Below, in pieces: positions 53,477-63,959 of a DNA stretch of 64,000 bases (the first letter of the stretch is position 1; every line of letters starts with the position of its first letter). The position numbers were made by a program, and so were the translations under genes. This DNA is from Acephala macrosclerotiorum (Eukaryota > Ascomycota > Leotiomycetes > Helotiales > Mollisiaceae): contig MU119326.1 of NCBI GenBank assembly GCA_014904845.1, positions 5,018 through 69,017 on the forward strand. Reading direction: 5' to 3'. The notes beneath the pieces are model-generated. The model saw nothing but the letters and a program-made list of their open reading frames with translations. It made no database searches and had not been told where the DNA came from.

Positions 53477-53943
53477 ATGTGGTAGGAAAGTCAGCTTCTT
53501 GTGCCAAGAGAAAGCTAAGTACAATACAGCAAACACATTCTCAACGCGCAGGTCTCCATCAGATCTCCTTGCTGTAAGTCTACAAGCAGCTTCACTAAGT
53601 TTTCATTACTGAGCAATTTCCAGGCCGGAAGTGGTTCGACTGCGCAGAATGCCACCTAGAGACCGAAGACCACCCCCTCCTCAAAAAGACCGAAATGGTA
53701 TTCGCCTGCAAGAAATGCAAGAAGGCCTTCCGTAAAGACTCTGAGACATTCGAAGAGAGCGACGAGTACTGCCCACACTGCGATAACCACTTTGTGATTG
53801 AAGCCAAGACACCAAAACCTATACTGCAATTTGAGGGTGAGGATGCCAGAGTTGATAATAGGATGATCAAGGATGAGAGGATTAGAGGGGAGGAGACAAG
53901 GACTATCTTTGACGTTAAGGAGGCGCCGAATAAGTTGGGTTGA
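53477..53943 (+). CDS. CHY-type zinc-finger protein
   Basis: Three exons (53477-53481, 53530-53573, 53624-53943) give 122 residues. The first exon is only ATGTG, coding Met and two bases of Cys. The protein reads CKHILNAQVSIRSPCCRKWF, then DCAECHLETEDHP, FACKKCKKAFRKD and YCPHCDNHF. These are the paired Cys and His ligands of a CHY zinc finger plus a second zinc site. The yeast relative Hot13 helps small Tim proteins fold in the mitochondrial intermembrane space, but this group may differ. The C-terminal 35 residues are acidic (LQFEGEDARVDNRMIKDERI). The exon model is chosen because it starts exactly at the conserved Cys; a longer N-terminus cannot be excluded. Confidence 0.75.
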
Positions 53944-54173
53944 GGAGTGTTATTGGGAATGGCGTATTTGGGATCTGTTTAGCGGCATAGATCTCGTTGG
54001 AGTTTATGATTTACGAAGGGCAAGATGTGATGATGTTTGGGCGGCCGATGTCCGACGAGGCAATTGGACAACGGAGAAAAACGAGCATAGCGCCAAGGAA
54101 CATTTTTCGTTGCTCATTGCTACTATACAGAGGCTCTATAAGATGATGCAAAATCAATGAAGAAGCCTATCCT

Positions 54174-55177
54174 CTACTCGTCCGAAGCTCCTGCTCTGCT
54201 CGCCAACGTGGTTGTGTTTCCAGTACCCGGTCGTCCACCCTTCTTCTTGGCCGCCTCCTCAACCTTCTCCTGCTCAATGCTCTTGACATAAGCCTCGATA
54301 TCCTCCAGTGGTAACATCTCGAGCAGCTTCCCTGGCGCCATGATAGCAATCTCGATGTTCTTAGCTCCCGTCTGCACAACCTCCAATAATGACTTGATGG
54401 TCAATTTGATCGTAGCCTCCCTATCCATATCATCCTTATGGTTTCGCTCGAGGAATTCGCGGACCGTCTTGCTTGATCGACCAATAGCATTCGCCTTCCT
54501 GTAAACTTGTAAGCTCAGCACTCTTCACAACCCGGGCTCCTTACCATGCCGAGTAGATTCCTGATGGCTCGGTCTGATACAGTCTTGGGGTCTTGTCATT
54601 GGGGTCAAATCCAACAATCAATGTACTGATACCAAACGGTCTAACACCACCACTCTGCGTATATCTCTGCTGAACACCTGCGACGTATTTCGTAATGTAC
54701 TCAATCGTGACGGGATCTTCGACAGTCAGACGGTGGGATTGAGCTTCTAATCTGGCTTTGTCGACTAGGATTCGTGCATCGGCGTTCAGTCCAGCAAAGG
54801 CGAGGCAGACGTGGGTATCGACGAGACCAATCTTCGAGGGCGTAATTCGGGTGTCTTGTAGCTTCATGGCTGATCTCTTTTCGCATCCCAAGACGACGAT
54901 ATCGCTACCTTTGACTCCGACTGCACATGTACCTGCAGGCGTTTTAGCTATTGTTGATGAGCCCTTGATTGTTTCCATACCTCTTTTCACAGCCTCCAGC
55001 GCATATTCGACCTGGAATACATGTCCATCGGGACTAAGATTAAATGTCAGAGGTAATTCGAGGCTTCCCTTGTTGTGATAACGAACCTGAAGACTGTAAT
55101 AAGTTAGCAAGAGTAAACACAGCTTTCTAAAGGGGGCAAAGCTCACCTGAAAGCGCTCTATCGTATCCTGAAGCCAT
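54174..55177 (-). CDS. PRE6: 20S proteasome subunit alpha4 (Pre6/PSMA7)
   Basis: Five exons (55177-55147, 55093-55087, 55033-54981, 54932-54545, 54498-54174) encode 267 residues. The second exon is just seven bases. The joined start is [20 protein letters not shown], followed by [20 protein letters not shown], the alpha-subunit signature. Downstream are [59 protein letters not shown] and [20 protein letters not shown], diagnostic of alpha4. Alpha subunits form the gate ring of the 20S core and are not catalytic. The tail (residues 240-267) is Lys/Gly-rich. The third intron (54980-54933, 48 bases) has no stop and is divisible by three, so retention would add 16 residues without a shift. Confidence 0.95.
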
Positions 55178-55483
55178 AGTGTAGGGTGCCTCGTATTATT
55201 GAGGTAGAATCGCAGCTTCGCGGGGATCGAAAAGGAGCTTAAGGGGTTCTGAGGATGGTGGGCTCGTAGATTTGGAGGTTGGTTCGTTTCTGAAGCTCCA
55301 GCAGGCTGCACCGAACGCGAAGTCGTGAGCTCCAAATCCTTGCCGCTTTAACATCCAGGCTAGCGATCACGCAAGGCTGAGAAATTGAAAGCTACCGAAT
55401 TTCGGCAACACCCCGCCTCGTTGATATTTCCTTCTTCGTACCTTTGCCCACGACATTGTCCCACTCGACAATAGGATCTGAAG
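55178..55483. promoter_or_regulatory. Divergent promoter, proteasome alpha4 / FAD dehydrogenase
   Basis: A 306-base interval between two divergent starts. I see no proteasome-associated element that I can name with confidence. Confidence 0.4.
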
Positions 55484-57175
55484 ATGTCTAGTCGATCGAG
55501 GATAAGTCTCGCGTTACGGCGAACACGAATCGCTCAACCAATTCGCCCACAACACTTCCGCCCACTCTCCCAAATCCGATGGCAAAGTACAGCCAGCACC
55601 GAGGACGCTGAAGGCGTAGCAAAAAGCACAACCGGGGCCTCGAAAATAGTCAAATTCACATCCGAAACCTACCCAGAAATCAAACGAGATTCGAGATTCG
55701 CGGAGATTACAGAGGAGCATGTCAAGCATTTCAAGGAGCTGTTAGGAAAAGATGCTGCGGTCATTGATGGAGTTACGAAAGATGCTACGGACGACATTGA
55801 GCCGTTCAATGGGGATTGGATGAGGAAATACAGGGGTCATACGAAGTTGGTGTTGAGGCCGAGCTCGACGGAGGAGGTTAGCAAGGTGTTGAAGTACTGC
55901 AACGATAATATGCTGGCTGTGGTGCCGCAAGGAGGGAACTCGGGGCTGGTTGGAGGTTCGGTGCCGGTGTTTGATGAGATTGTTATCAACATGAGTCGGA
56001 TGAACCAGGTTCGGTCCTTTGACGAAGTCTCTGGGACTCTGGTTGTTGATGCCGGTTGTATTCTGGAAGTGGCGGATGGATACCTTGCAGAGAGAGGACA
56101 TATCTTCCCATTGGATCTTGGGGCGAAGGGTTCTTGCCATATTGGAGGTAATGTCGCCACCAATGCTGGAGGGTTGAGATTATTACGGTATGGAAGCCTG
56201 CACGGAAACGTCCTTGGTCTCGAGGCAGTACTGCCAGATGGAACTATTGTGGACGACCTCTCGAAGCTACGGAAGAACAATACCGGATACGATCTCAAGC
56301 AGCTCTTCATTGGTGCTGAGGGTACAATTGGCATCATCACCGGCGTCTCGATCATCTGTCCTCAACGGTCAAACGCCATCAACGTCGCTTTCTTTGGTCT
56401 AGAATCATACGAGAAAGTCCAAGAAGCTTTCAAGGAAGCCAAGGGACAACTCTCCGAGATTCTTTCAGCTTTCGAGCTCATGGACAGCTACTCACAAAAC
56501 CTCGTACATGACATAACCAAGAACAAGAGGCCATTAGAAAGCGAGTATCCTTTCTACTGCTTAATCGAGACCAGCGGATCCAACAGTGAACACGACAACG
56601 AGAAGCTCGAAAAGTTCCTCGAATACGTCATGGAAAAGGAAATCGTCCTCGACGGAGTAGTAGCGCAAGATGAGACACAAGTCAAAGCACTATGGGGTTG
56701 GAGAGAAGGTATCCCAGAGTGCTTGGGACATTGGGGCGGTGTCTACAAGTACGATTTGTCGATACCGATCAACGAGCTCTACGATCTTGTCGAAGACACC
56801 CGGAAGAAGATCAACGATGCTGGTTTGATTGGAGAAGATGAAGCTCATCCTGTTGTGGGTGTTGTGGGGTATGGACACATGGGTGACTCGAACTTACATC
56901 TGAACGTCGCAACAAGACGGTACGACAAGAAGGTTGAGAAGGAGCTGGAACCTTTTGTATATGAATGGGTCGCGAAAAGAAATGGCAGTATCAGCGCCGA
57001 GCACGGTTTGGGATTGGCGAAGAAGAATTACATTGGATATAGCAGGAGCGAAACGATGATTACTTTGATGAAGCAGATCAAGAACCTTTATGATCCGGTA
57101 AGCCTGGCCTTGAAATCCACAGAACCGAGCTAACGATTACAGAATGGTATTATGAACCCGTACAAATACATATGA
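55484..57175 (+). CDS. Mitochondrial FAD-linked D-2-hydroxyacid dehydrogenase (D-lactate/D-2-hydroxyglutarate type)
   Basis: Two exons (55484-57097, 57143-57175) encode 548 residues. The last exon supplies only NGIMNPYKYI, completing the conserved LYDPNGIMNPYKYI end. The first 35 residues are Arg-rich without acids (MSSRSRISLALRRTRIAQPI), a mitochondrial presequence. The FAD-binding PCMH domain shows VVPQGGNSGLVGGSVPVFDE, NMSRMNQVRSFD and DLGAKGSCHIGGNVATNAGG; the cap domain shows GYGHMGDSNLHLN and SAEHGLGLAKK. Relatives oxidise D-2-hydroxyglutarate or D-lactate and pass electrons to cytochrome c or the electron-transfer chain, as yeast Dld2. The substrate cannot be decided from sequence alone. 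Confidence 0.93.
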
Positions 57176-57530
57176 TAGAAGTCAGTCTTGCAATTCTTGT
57201 GCGTATACATGATAGATACAGCACAAATCCTTACGTTGAGGGGCCAAAAATAAACATCTTCGGGTCCTGGACTCACTTCGGAAATTCATTGTAGAGTTAA
57301 GCGAGAAATACCCCCTTTTTAGCGCCGCCAAGGTAGGGGAATAAAATACCAAGAAATATGCGACATGTGATATGACAAATGGGATTTGTTGAATTTATTC
57401 CACTATGATGAGCTGAGTTGGGATGCATACTCCAGGTGTGCTTTCCAAACCACCCCCGATACGCCAATTACCCACCAACTTCCCATATCCAAGCCCAACT
57501 CCAGATCATATTTCATACAAGTTATCATTT
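57176..57530. other. Convergent 3' region
   Basis: 3' flanks of two converging genes; no other feature seen. Confidence 0.3.
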
Positions 57531-59177
57531 TCAATTCCAGAACCAGCCTTTCTTCTCAGTCTTCTTCTTCTCATCCTTGTCTACTTCTTTGAAGTCCTTC
57601 TCACCCTGATCACGAACAGCAGATCGCCAGTCAAAGTCTGGTCCCTCGCGCCCGGGGTCCTCTGTATGAGTTGTCGTTGTAGTTGTTTCGCGGCCATCGC
57701 TGTATTGCTTCCAGACTGTGACGCAGGTCTCTACGGTGCCATCTTCATATGTTGTTCTCTCGGTCGTGGTGCTTGTTGATACTATTCTGTCAGTATCCGA
57801 AACATTCTTTGTAATCGTCTTTTCGGTGCCTTGCACGCTCTTCTCGTTGAAATAAACACTAGATTGACTATCACGGATCCGCTGAGCATTGAGTTCTGCT
57901 CGTTGTCTGGCTTGTTCAATCATGTCCTGGAGGTCATTCGGGCCCATACCTCGACGATTCCGCTGCTGGTCCTGGGAGAACAACGCTTCGAATATTGAAT
58001 GGATCATATCTTGTGATGGAGGCATCCTAGGCATCAACCCAACCAATTGCTCAAACAACTCCAGCTCAGTCCCTGCGGATGAGCGTAGAGTCTCAGGGTG
58101 ATGCCAGACCGTACCAGCCAATGCTGACATTGGTGAAAGCCATAGAGCAGGCTCAGCTGGCACTGTTTTCTTCTGCTGCAGTAATCCATTGAAGTAGAGA
58201 TCGGTGATCCAGGTCCAGTTATCCTGTACCGTTCGACCAGCTTTTCCTGTGCTATATATGAGCGATGGTATCGAACGCCGACATTGATCATCGTCCTTGC
58301 TTAGTGCCGTTGTCTGAATGAGATCTTTGAATGCAGAACAATACGGGAATTGATCACGCGTTCGGGTATCCGGCACACGAGCGTCTGCGGAGAGCTTGAG
58401 CGGAGAGTATGGTGAGAATAATAGGTAAGGTAGTAAAGAATAATCCCCATGATAGAGGGGACTCTTTTTGAGGAAGTCAAAAGTCAAGTGGCGTGTCGCT
58501 TCCAAAGGACCGTGGGTTATGTCTCCCAACGGGAATGTGGAATTAGACTGTTTGAGATGGTCGAAGAGCTCCAAGGTAATAGGAGAATATAGCGGCAAGT
58601 CCCTAACGTTAAGATCGTTCTGCTTTTCGGAATTTGCAGTCTCTTTGCTGCCATCTGAAGATCCCCAATAAGGACGAAGCTGATCTGAAGTTTGCGGTTC
58701 CCGCCATTGAGATGCTTTCTTGACTGGTATTTCTACTTCGACGTCCTCGGTGTTTGTCGGTGCCGAATTCCTCAATCGCTCCTGCTCCTGCTCCTGCTCC
58801 TGCTCCGCTCGTGCTTTCAAAACCCTCTTCTTGGTCTGCTGATCTAGAAGCATCAACTGCATCTGATAGTCCGCCGGAGCATGCTTATCGGCAGGGGCCT
58901 TTTCAGACTCTGTAGCTTCCGCCTCACTGAATTGCTTTCTCAGCAACTCCTGCCTCACTTGCTGCTGATCTCGCCGCCGCAGATCCTCGTCTATATCGGC
59001 CCATCGATTGTCATCAGAAGGCCTTTTCGAAAAAGCAGATGGAAGGCCGATGATTCCTTGAAGTAGTGAGCTGACTTGGGAATCAACAGTGCGGCGGAAT
59101 TTGACGAACGGGTTTTCGGGTTCGGAGTCGGATGTAGAGGACTTCGGGTCTCTGTCGCGTCCCGAGGACGGATCCAT
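57531..59177 (-). CDS. Conserved fungal protein of unknown function
   Basis: A single exon of 548 codons. I do not recognise a named domain. The N-terminal third is charged, with a coiled-coil-like stretch (residues 65-145) and a short Gln-Glu repeat. The middle is an ordered region: LPLYSPITLELFDHL, DFLKKSPLYHGDYSLLPYLL, FSPYSPLKLSADARVPD, WTWITDLYFNGLLQQKKTVP. The C-terminal part is rich in Thr (TTERTTYEDGTVETCVTVWK) and ends KKGWFWN. There is no signal peptide. The mix of a conserved core with disordered ends suggests a scaffold or import-related factor, but that is a guess. It shares a 279-base promoter region with the gene at 59457. Confidence 0.8.
   Translation of the reverse strand: MDPSSGRDRDPKSSTSDSEPENPFVKFRRTVDSQVSSLLQGIIGLPSAFSKRPSDDNRWADIDEDLRRRDQQQVRQELLRKQFSEAEATESEKAPADKHAPADYQMQLMLLDQQTKKRVLKARAEQEQEQEQERLRNSAPTNTEDVEVEIPVKKASQWREPQTSDQLRPYWGSSDGSKETANSEKQNDLNVRDLPLYSPITLELFDHLKQSNSTFPLGDITHGPLEATRHLTFDFLKKSPLYHGDYSLLPYLLFSPYSPLKLSADARVPDTRTRDQFPYCSAFKDLIQTTALSKDDDQCRRSIPSLIYSTGKAGRTVQDNWTWITDLYFNGLLQQKKTVPAEPALWLSPMSALAGTVWHHPETLRSSAGTELELFEQLVGLMPRMPPSQDMIHSIFEALFSQDQQRNRRGMGPNDLQDMIEQARQRAELNAQRIRDSQSSVYFNEKSVQGTEKTITKNVSDTDRIVSTSTTTERTTYEDGTVETCVTVWKQYSDGRETTTTTTHTEDPGREGPDFDWRSAVRDQGEKDFKEVDKDEKKKTEKKGWFWN
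58777..58806. repeat. GCTCCT hexamer repeat
   Basis: Four to five tandem units code for the Gln-Glu run in the conserved protein on the minus strand. Length may vary between strains. Confidence 0.85.
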
Positions 59178-59456
59178 GATGATTGATTGCTTCGTATGTT
59201 AACTCTCTGTTGTTTGTATGTCGAGATGTACAAAAATAAGCTCGTACGTTGGGATGGAGGGGAAGCTCAATTCAGTCTAGCCATATGCGGCCTAGATCAA
59301 CCCGGGGAACGAACAGGGAGTCGAACACTTCACTTCGCATCTGCGCGCCGACAAAGGAAAATATCTCGAGCACTGGCACTGAAACACGCACCCTCCGCCA
59401 TGCAATTGCTTCCAGAATCATAAACAATGCCTCTTCGCTCACTCTAGATCCACAAT
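59178..59456. promoter_or_regulatory. Divergent promoter region
   Basis: A 279-base interval between divergent starts of two conserved genes; no specific site called. Confidence 0.35.
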
Positions 59457-60836
59457 ATGGCAGTGGAACAAACTCTCAATGGCTCTACGCCCAGAGCGTT
59501 GCCAGCGTTCAATCACCCCACCCCGAGCAAGGCCAAAACTGCTCAATCCGCCCCAGGTTCCCATCGAAGACACTCCTTACCCCTCCATTTTCTCCCGCCG
59601 AGTCTCTGGAGTGCGAATACGTCGAGTGCGAGCCTGGTCGAGTCTGAAGAAGCAGCTCGAGGAGAACATATCCTCGACGAGGCAACGGTAGCCCACAGAA
59701 TATCAGCCCTTCGACAGCTGAATGGTGCGACAAGATCTCGCCATCGCTATGCAAAGTCAACTGGTGCACGGAACAGCACATTCAGTCAGCCGGTGATTGT
59801 CCGAACATATTCCGGGACACCTCGTCCTCGCTCTGAACAACGAGATCTTGTCACAGTGAGAGACAATAGGTGGTCAGCGATGTCTTCGGGAAAGATGGAA
59901 TTGAAGCTCCCACCAGTCGAGGCATTCTCTTTCAAGGGCATAATGGACGAGATAAGACATGGAGTGGCGGAAGATCTCGAGAGGATTGCCGAGATTTGTG
60001 CCAGGAGTAAATACAGTCTCAGCAATCAGTACGAGGTTCATATGCCACCTCATGGTCGAGGAGAGCCAATTCCGCACAACGTCGGTCTGGGAGTGAGGCC
60101 TCAGACCACCGGACCAGGGCCAACACTTCAAGCCATTCCTTCGGACGATGAGCAACCCCGCCAAGCGGCACGAGGGCCCAGGAGGCGAACGAAGTCTGCT
60201 GCATACGGTACATTGGAGACAATCATGTCATCTTCTAGGTCTTCGGATGAAGACAAGTCGAAGAAGAAGCCTGCCGCAGTTCTTGCCGAAGAGGTTCGTG
60301 GAAGGGCTGCAAAAAAAGAACTTCAATCGACCAAGGCTGCCGAAGCAGATGATACAAAGGAACCGGGTCCAGCACAGGAAAGACCAACGAAGCATGTTCG
60401 ATCCAAGTCAGCGTCGTTTGCTGCTGTGATCATCGACAATGCGCAAGGTTTCAAGAATAATACACCTTCCCGCGTCTTCTCTCCCACGTCCTTGGTTAGT
60501 GAGCCTGCAAGACCTCAGACCTCGACTGCCACAATGCTGGAAACTGCATCGGAATTTGGACCAGAATACAATTCTCCTACACTTCAATCTATGATATCTT
60601 CCAAGCCAGCCTTGATTCGCAATGAGTCAAGAGCTTCTACCTTGCCAGTAGGTGACCAATCTGCTGTGCTAGGCAGCCTCACTTCTTGGCTCTCCTGGAC
60701 CAAACCTTCCCCGGCGCCATGCCGTGTTCCTTTCCAACGGATGAGAAGTGCTTCGCATGCCGAGGGAAGTTTGCGAGAGCTGTTGAAGGCCACCGACGTT
60801 GACAGGAAAGGAAAAGCCATTGATCGCACTGGCTGA
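59457..60836 (+). CDS. Conserved disordered protein, unknown function
   Basis: A single exon of 459 codons, mostly low in complexity and rich in Ser, Pro, Arg and Lys. The best ordered piece is around residues 140-190: KMELKLPPVEAFSFKGIMDE, IRHGVAEDLERIAEICARSK, YSLSNQYEVHMPPHG. Repeated RSKSASF/RTKSAAYG/RMRSASH motifs look like AGC-kinase or 14-3-3 type sites. A hydrophobic motif SLTSWLSWTKP lies near the end. There is no signal peptide or membrane segment. This pattern suits a signalling or cytoskeletal regulator, by inference only. Confidence 0.75.
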   Translation: MAVEQTLNGSTPRALPAFNHPTPSKAKTAQSAPGSHRRHSLPLHFLPPSLWSANTSSASLVESEEAARGEHILDEATVAHRISALRQLNGATRSRHRYAKSTGARNSTFSQPVIVRTYSGTPRPRSEQRDLVTVRDNRWSAMSSGKMELKLPPVEAFSFKGIMDEIRHGVAEDLERIAEICARSKYSLSNQYEVHMPPHGRGEPIPHNVGLGVRPQTTGPGPTLQAIPSDDEQPRQAARGPRRRTKSAAYGTLETIMSSSRSSDEDKSKKKPAAVLAEEVRGRAAKKELQSTKAAEADDTKEPGPAQERPTKHVRSKSASFAAVIIDNAQGFKNNTPSRVFSPTSLVSEPARPQTSTATMLETASEFGPEYNSPTLQSMISSKPALIRNESRASTLPVGDQSAVLGSLTSWLSWTKPSPAPCRVPFQRMRSASHAEGSLRELLKATDVDRKGKAIDRTG

Positions 60837-61860
60837 GTATCTTGTGTTATCTCAATATCCGAGAACGACAATCAACAGGCCGAAGCTATAGTCAGTATGT
60901 ATGAGGTGTTACTTCCCAAAGGTAGCAGCTCCTTCTATGGTGATCGATGATAGATTCGAAATCAAAGACGGACAACCAGCCCCAATTTACCGTCGTCCCC
61001 AGAAGGTCGCCTCAGGAACATTGTCGCGTGCACCAATGCCCCCACGAGTCCTGAGATTCTAACTGAGTGGGGCGAATGGAATCGAGGCGGAGGACATCAA
61101 CGAGACAGAAAATTGGGGATTTGAAGGACACCGAGCAGGTGATGGACACCAATGGGATGAGGGAGGCGAGGGACATCGATGCGGGGAACATCAAGAAGAG
61201 GAGGGACATTGAAGGGATGATGGATATTGAGGGGTGGAAGAACATTGAAAGGGCTCCGGACATTGACAACGACAAAATCTGGACAGCCAGAAATGAGTCA
61301 GAGGTTCATACTAGACGAATGATTTGGAGCTTGCGAACAAGATGTTGTTAAGAATGAGATATCGTAATCACGAATGGGAAGATGTGCTTCTATAAGCTGC
61401 GTTTGATACCAGTTGGCGGTGATCTATTAGTATCTATCGTCAACCTCCCTGCCTTGCTTGACTGTCAGTTGACCCGACTCTCAAACTCTCATGCTAGGGC
61501 CAATGTTTGGACCACGAGAGCAATTGCTAAGCTTGGTCTCAAGTCCGACAAAGTTGACGTTATGGATTTCGACCGGGTCCCGGAATGAGAATGTCATTCA
61601 GATTCATTCAGCAGAGGTAGGAGGAAGGGGATGCCTGCCTGATTCAGCGACAAAGAGTTCTTCCATTTTCAAGTTTCCCTCTCCCTCATTCTCATTAACG
61701 ATATATCCTTTCGCACATCTTCGCGTCACAGCCTACCGACCACATCGTTTACTCATACACTTTTAAACTTCAAAGTCTTCTTTCATTACATCGTGGTAAG
61801 ATCTTTCTTGCTTTGATCAACCTTGAAAAGCTGGTCTACGAACCTACGCTGACATACACT
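60837..61860. other. Intergenic region with a repetitive charged frame
   Basis: At 61067-61351 (+) a frame carries repeated GGGACATTGA-like units giving Asp-Ile-Glu/Asp motifs. The opposite strand is open too. The double openness comes from the repeat, so I do not call a gene. Confidence 0.35.
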
Positions 61861-61876
61861 TTACTCTTTCAGCACG

Positions 61877-62943
61877 ATGTCTTCTTCAACGCATGACTCC
61901 CAAGTAGGTCGACCTGCCCCAACTCGTCGCCCACGTACGACAAAACGACCCAATTCCGACATCCCAGTCCCTCCCAATGAACTGGCCGTCAAGAAATGCC
62001 GTGTTGAAGACGAGTCGCATCTCCTAGCCAGCCCAGCAAAGAAAGACATGGCTGCCGGTATCGGCCTACAGTCTTTAGTGCCTACATTAGTACTTCTGCG
62101 GCTGGGGGGTTTTTTTTTCTTCCCCTTTTTGTAATTGAGCTTGTTTGCTAACAATGCGCCCAAGCCTCCTTGAAATTAACAAATGGTCCGACCTTGTCAT
62201 CAAATGTCGGGACAAAGAGTGGAAGGTTCATCGCGTTGCCGTTGTCTTCCCTCCAAAGTTCCCTCCGCTATAGTTGATAGTAGATTTCTTGTAAGTCTCC
62301 ATTGCTCAGTAGTCAAATCCTGGAGTGAGTCATCTCGAATGTTCTTGATCTTCAGGGACATTGAAAAAGCGAGATTTATGCCTTTGCAAACTACGTCTCC
62401 TTGGATAGTTGCTAATCTTGGTTTCCCTCTATAGGAAGCACAACGGGCATCACTGATCTCAGCGACAACGAACCTGACATCGTCGATTGTATGATTCGCT
62501 TCCTCTACACCAACGACTACTCCTCCACAGCGAAGTCAGAGACGCTCCCTGTCGCTACCACTAGCTTCTTCAGTCGAGTTTACTCGGGCCAAACGCTTGT
62601 GGTCAACACCAAAGTCTACGTCCTGGCAGAATACTTGGATTTTCCAGTATTGAAAAATCTTGCGTGGACCAAATTCGCTAATCATCTGGCCTAAGAAGGT
62701 TTCTCGCCTGGCTTCACCGAGAGCTTGCGAATCATGTACTCCGAAACTCCAGAAAGTTATCAAGACCTAAAAGACTTAGCTCTTGACTATGCTATCAAGC
62801 ACGTTTCTAGCTTCTTTGAAAGAGAAGACTTTGCCGCCTTTTGCAAAGGCAAGGATTCGAAGGAATTTCCATTCGAGATGCTCAAGGCGACGACTGGCAA
62901 GGCTAGGAAGAAGAGACCCCTCATGAGGACCAGATTGGGTTAG
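61877..62943 (+). pseudogene. BTB/POZ-domain protein pseudogene
   Basis: An Arg/Pro-rich start (MSSSTHDSQVGRPAPTRRP) is followed by KWSDLVIKCRDKEWKVHRVA, the opening of a fungal BTB domain. It jumps one frame to CLPSKVPSAIVDSRFL, and resumes after intron-like sequence with DNEPDIVDCMIRFLYTNDYS and YVLAEYLDFPVLKNLAWTKF. The frame is then closed by TAA after NHLA, yet continues open with EGFSPGFTESLRIMYSETPE and LALDYAIKHVSSFF to 62943. Fungal BTB proteins of this type are numerous and mostly uncharacterised; some may be Cul3 adaptors. The TAA stands where CAA would fit, a CpA-to-TpA change, and the gene lies 0.4 kb from a RIP-type block. Confidence 0.7.
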
Positions 62944-63378
62944 AAGTACATTAACCCCCCGAAGTTATAATGCCTCGAGGTGGATCTTCAAGGGGTTTTC
63001 GTCTAACCAATCGCGACTTCATCTCTACTTGGCATCTAATCTTTATGCAACATTTGTTCAGTTTACTGCGATGGGTTGATAGAAAGGAATTGAATCCAGT
63101 CTGGGGAAGAGCACGCAAACACATCCACAACTTCGGCTTTCAAGGATTTCTGCAAATAGAGTGCGTTGCCTTTCATCCAATAACAAACATTCGAGCGTGA
63201 TCTAGATTCGCCATTATTCTTCTCGGATCAACTCTTCGACGCAGCTTCGTCAATCACCTTCGAAAGTGGCTTCCAATAATCACGCTAGGCGATATAACAC
63301 TACTCCACACTTGCTCCACACCTCGAGGACGCAAAGAATTAACACCGCCGCCGTCTGATTTACGGACTGGAGACTCAA
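62944..63378. other. Non-coding border before the AT block
   Basis: No supported gene; a 76-codon frame at 62970 has no motif. Confidence 0.3.
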
Positions 63379-63790
63379 GTAAAAGTTAATAATATTACTA
63401 ATAGATTTATTTTTTAACCAAATTTTATTAAAAATAATACTAATTTTTAAACTTTATTATAATATTAATTATTTTAAATATATAAATAAAATAAAAATAA
63501 TATAATAAATTAATTTAATTTTTTTTTAATATTAAAATCTCGAAATTGAAAAAAAAAAAAATTAAAAATTAATAATAAAAATATAAAAATCGATTTTTAA
63601 AACGAATTTTTTTTTTTTTAAATATTTTTATTATTATAATAATTATTAAAAAAAAAAATCTCGTAAAAATTATATATTTATATAAATTAATTATATATTT
63701 TAAATTGAATTTTTTTAAATTTAATATTATTTTATTATTTCGTTTATTAAATTATATTTTATTTTTAATATATAAATTATTTTATAAGGT
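63379..63790. repeat. Second AT-rich, probably RIP-mutated block
   Basis: About 410 bases with almost only A and T. The few cytosines are again mainly in CpG (TCGAAA, ATCGAT, AACGAA, CTCGTA). Both edges are sharp against normal sequence. It is too short to show what element it was. Confidence 0.8.
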
Positions 63791-63959
63791 TCCAAAGTTG
63801 GTAAGTTATATCGATTTTTGGTGGGGTTCGCTTAAAAAATAGATTTATTAATAATACCGCAAATTCTTACTTGAGTATATTTACTTCCTCACGCAAACAA
63901 GGAAATAAAAAAACTAATTATTCTCCCGTTAGCCATTTCCACCTTCGACAGCAACCAAG

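Noticed and set aside
61067..61351. 94-codon charged frame with DIE-type repeats
   Set aside because: Both strands are open because of the repeat itself; no homology or start context supports a gene.
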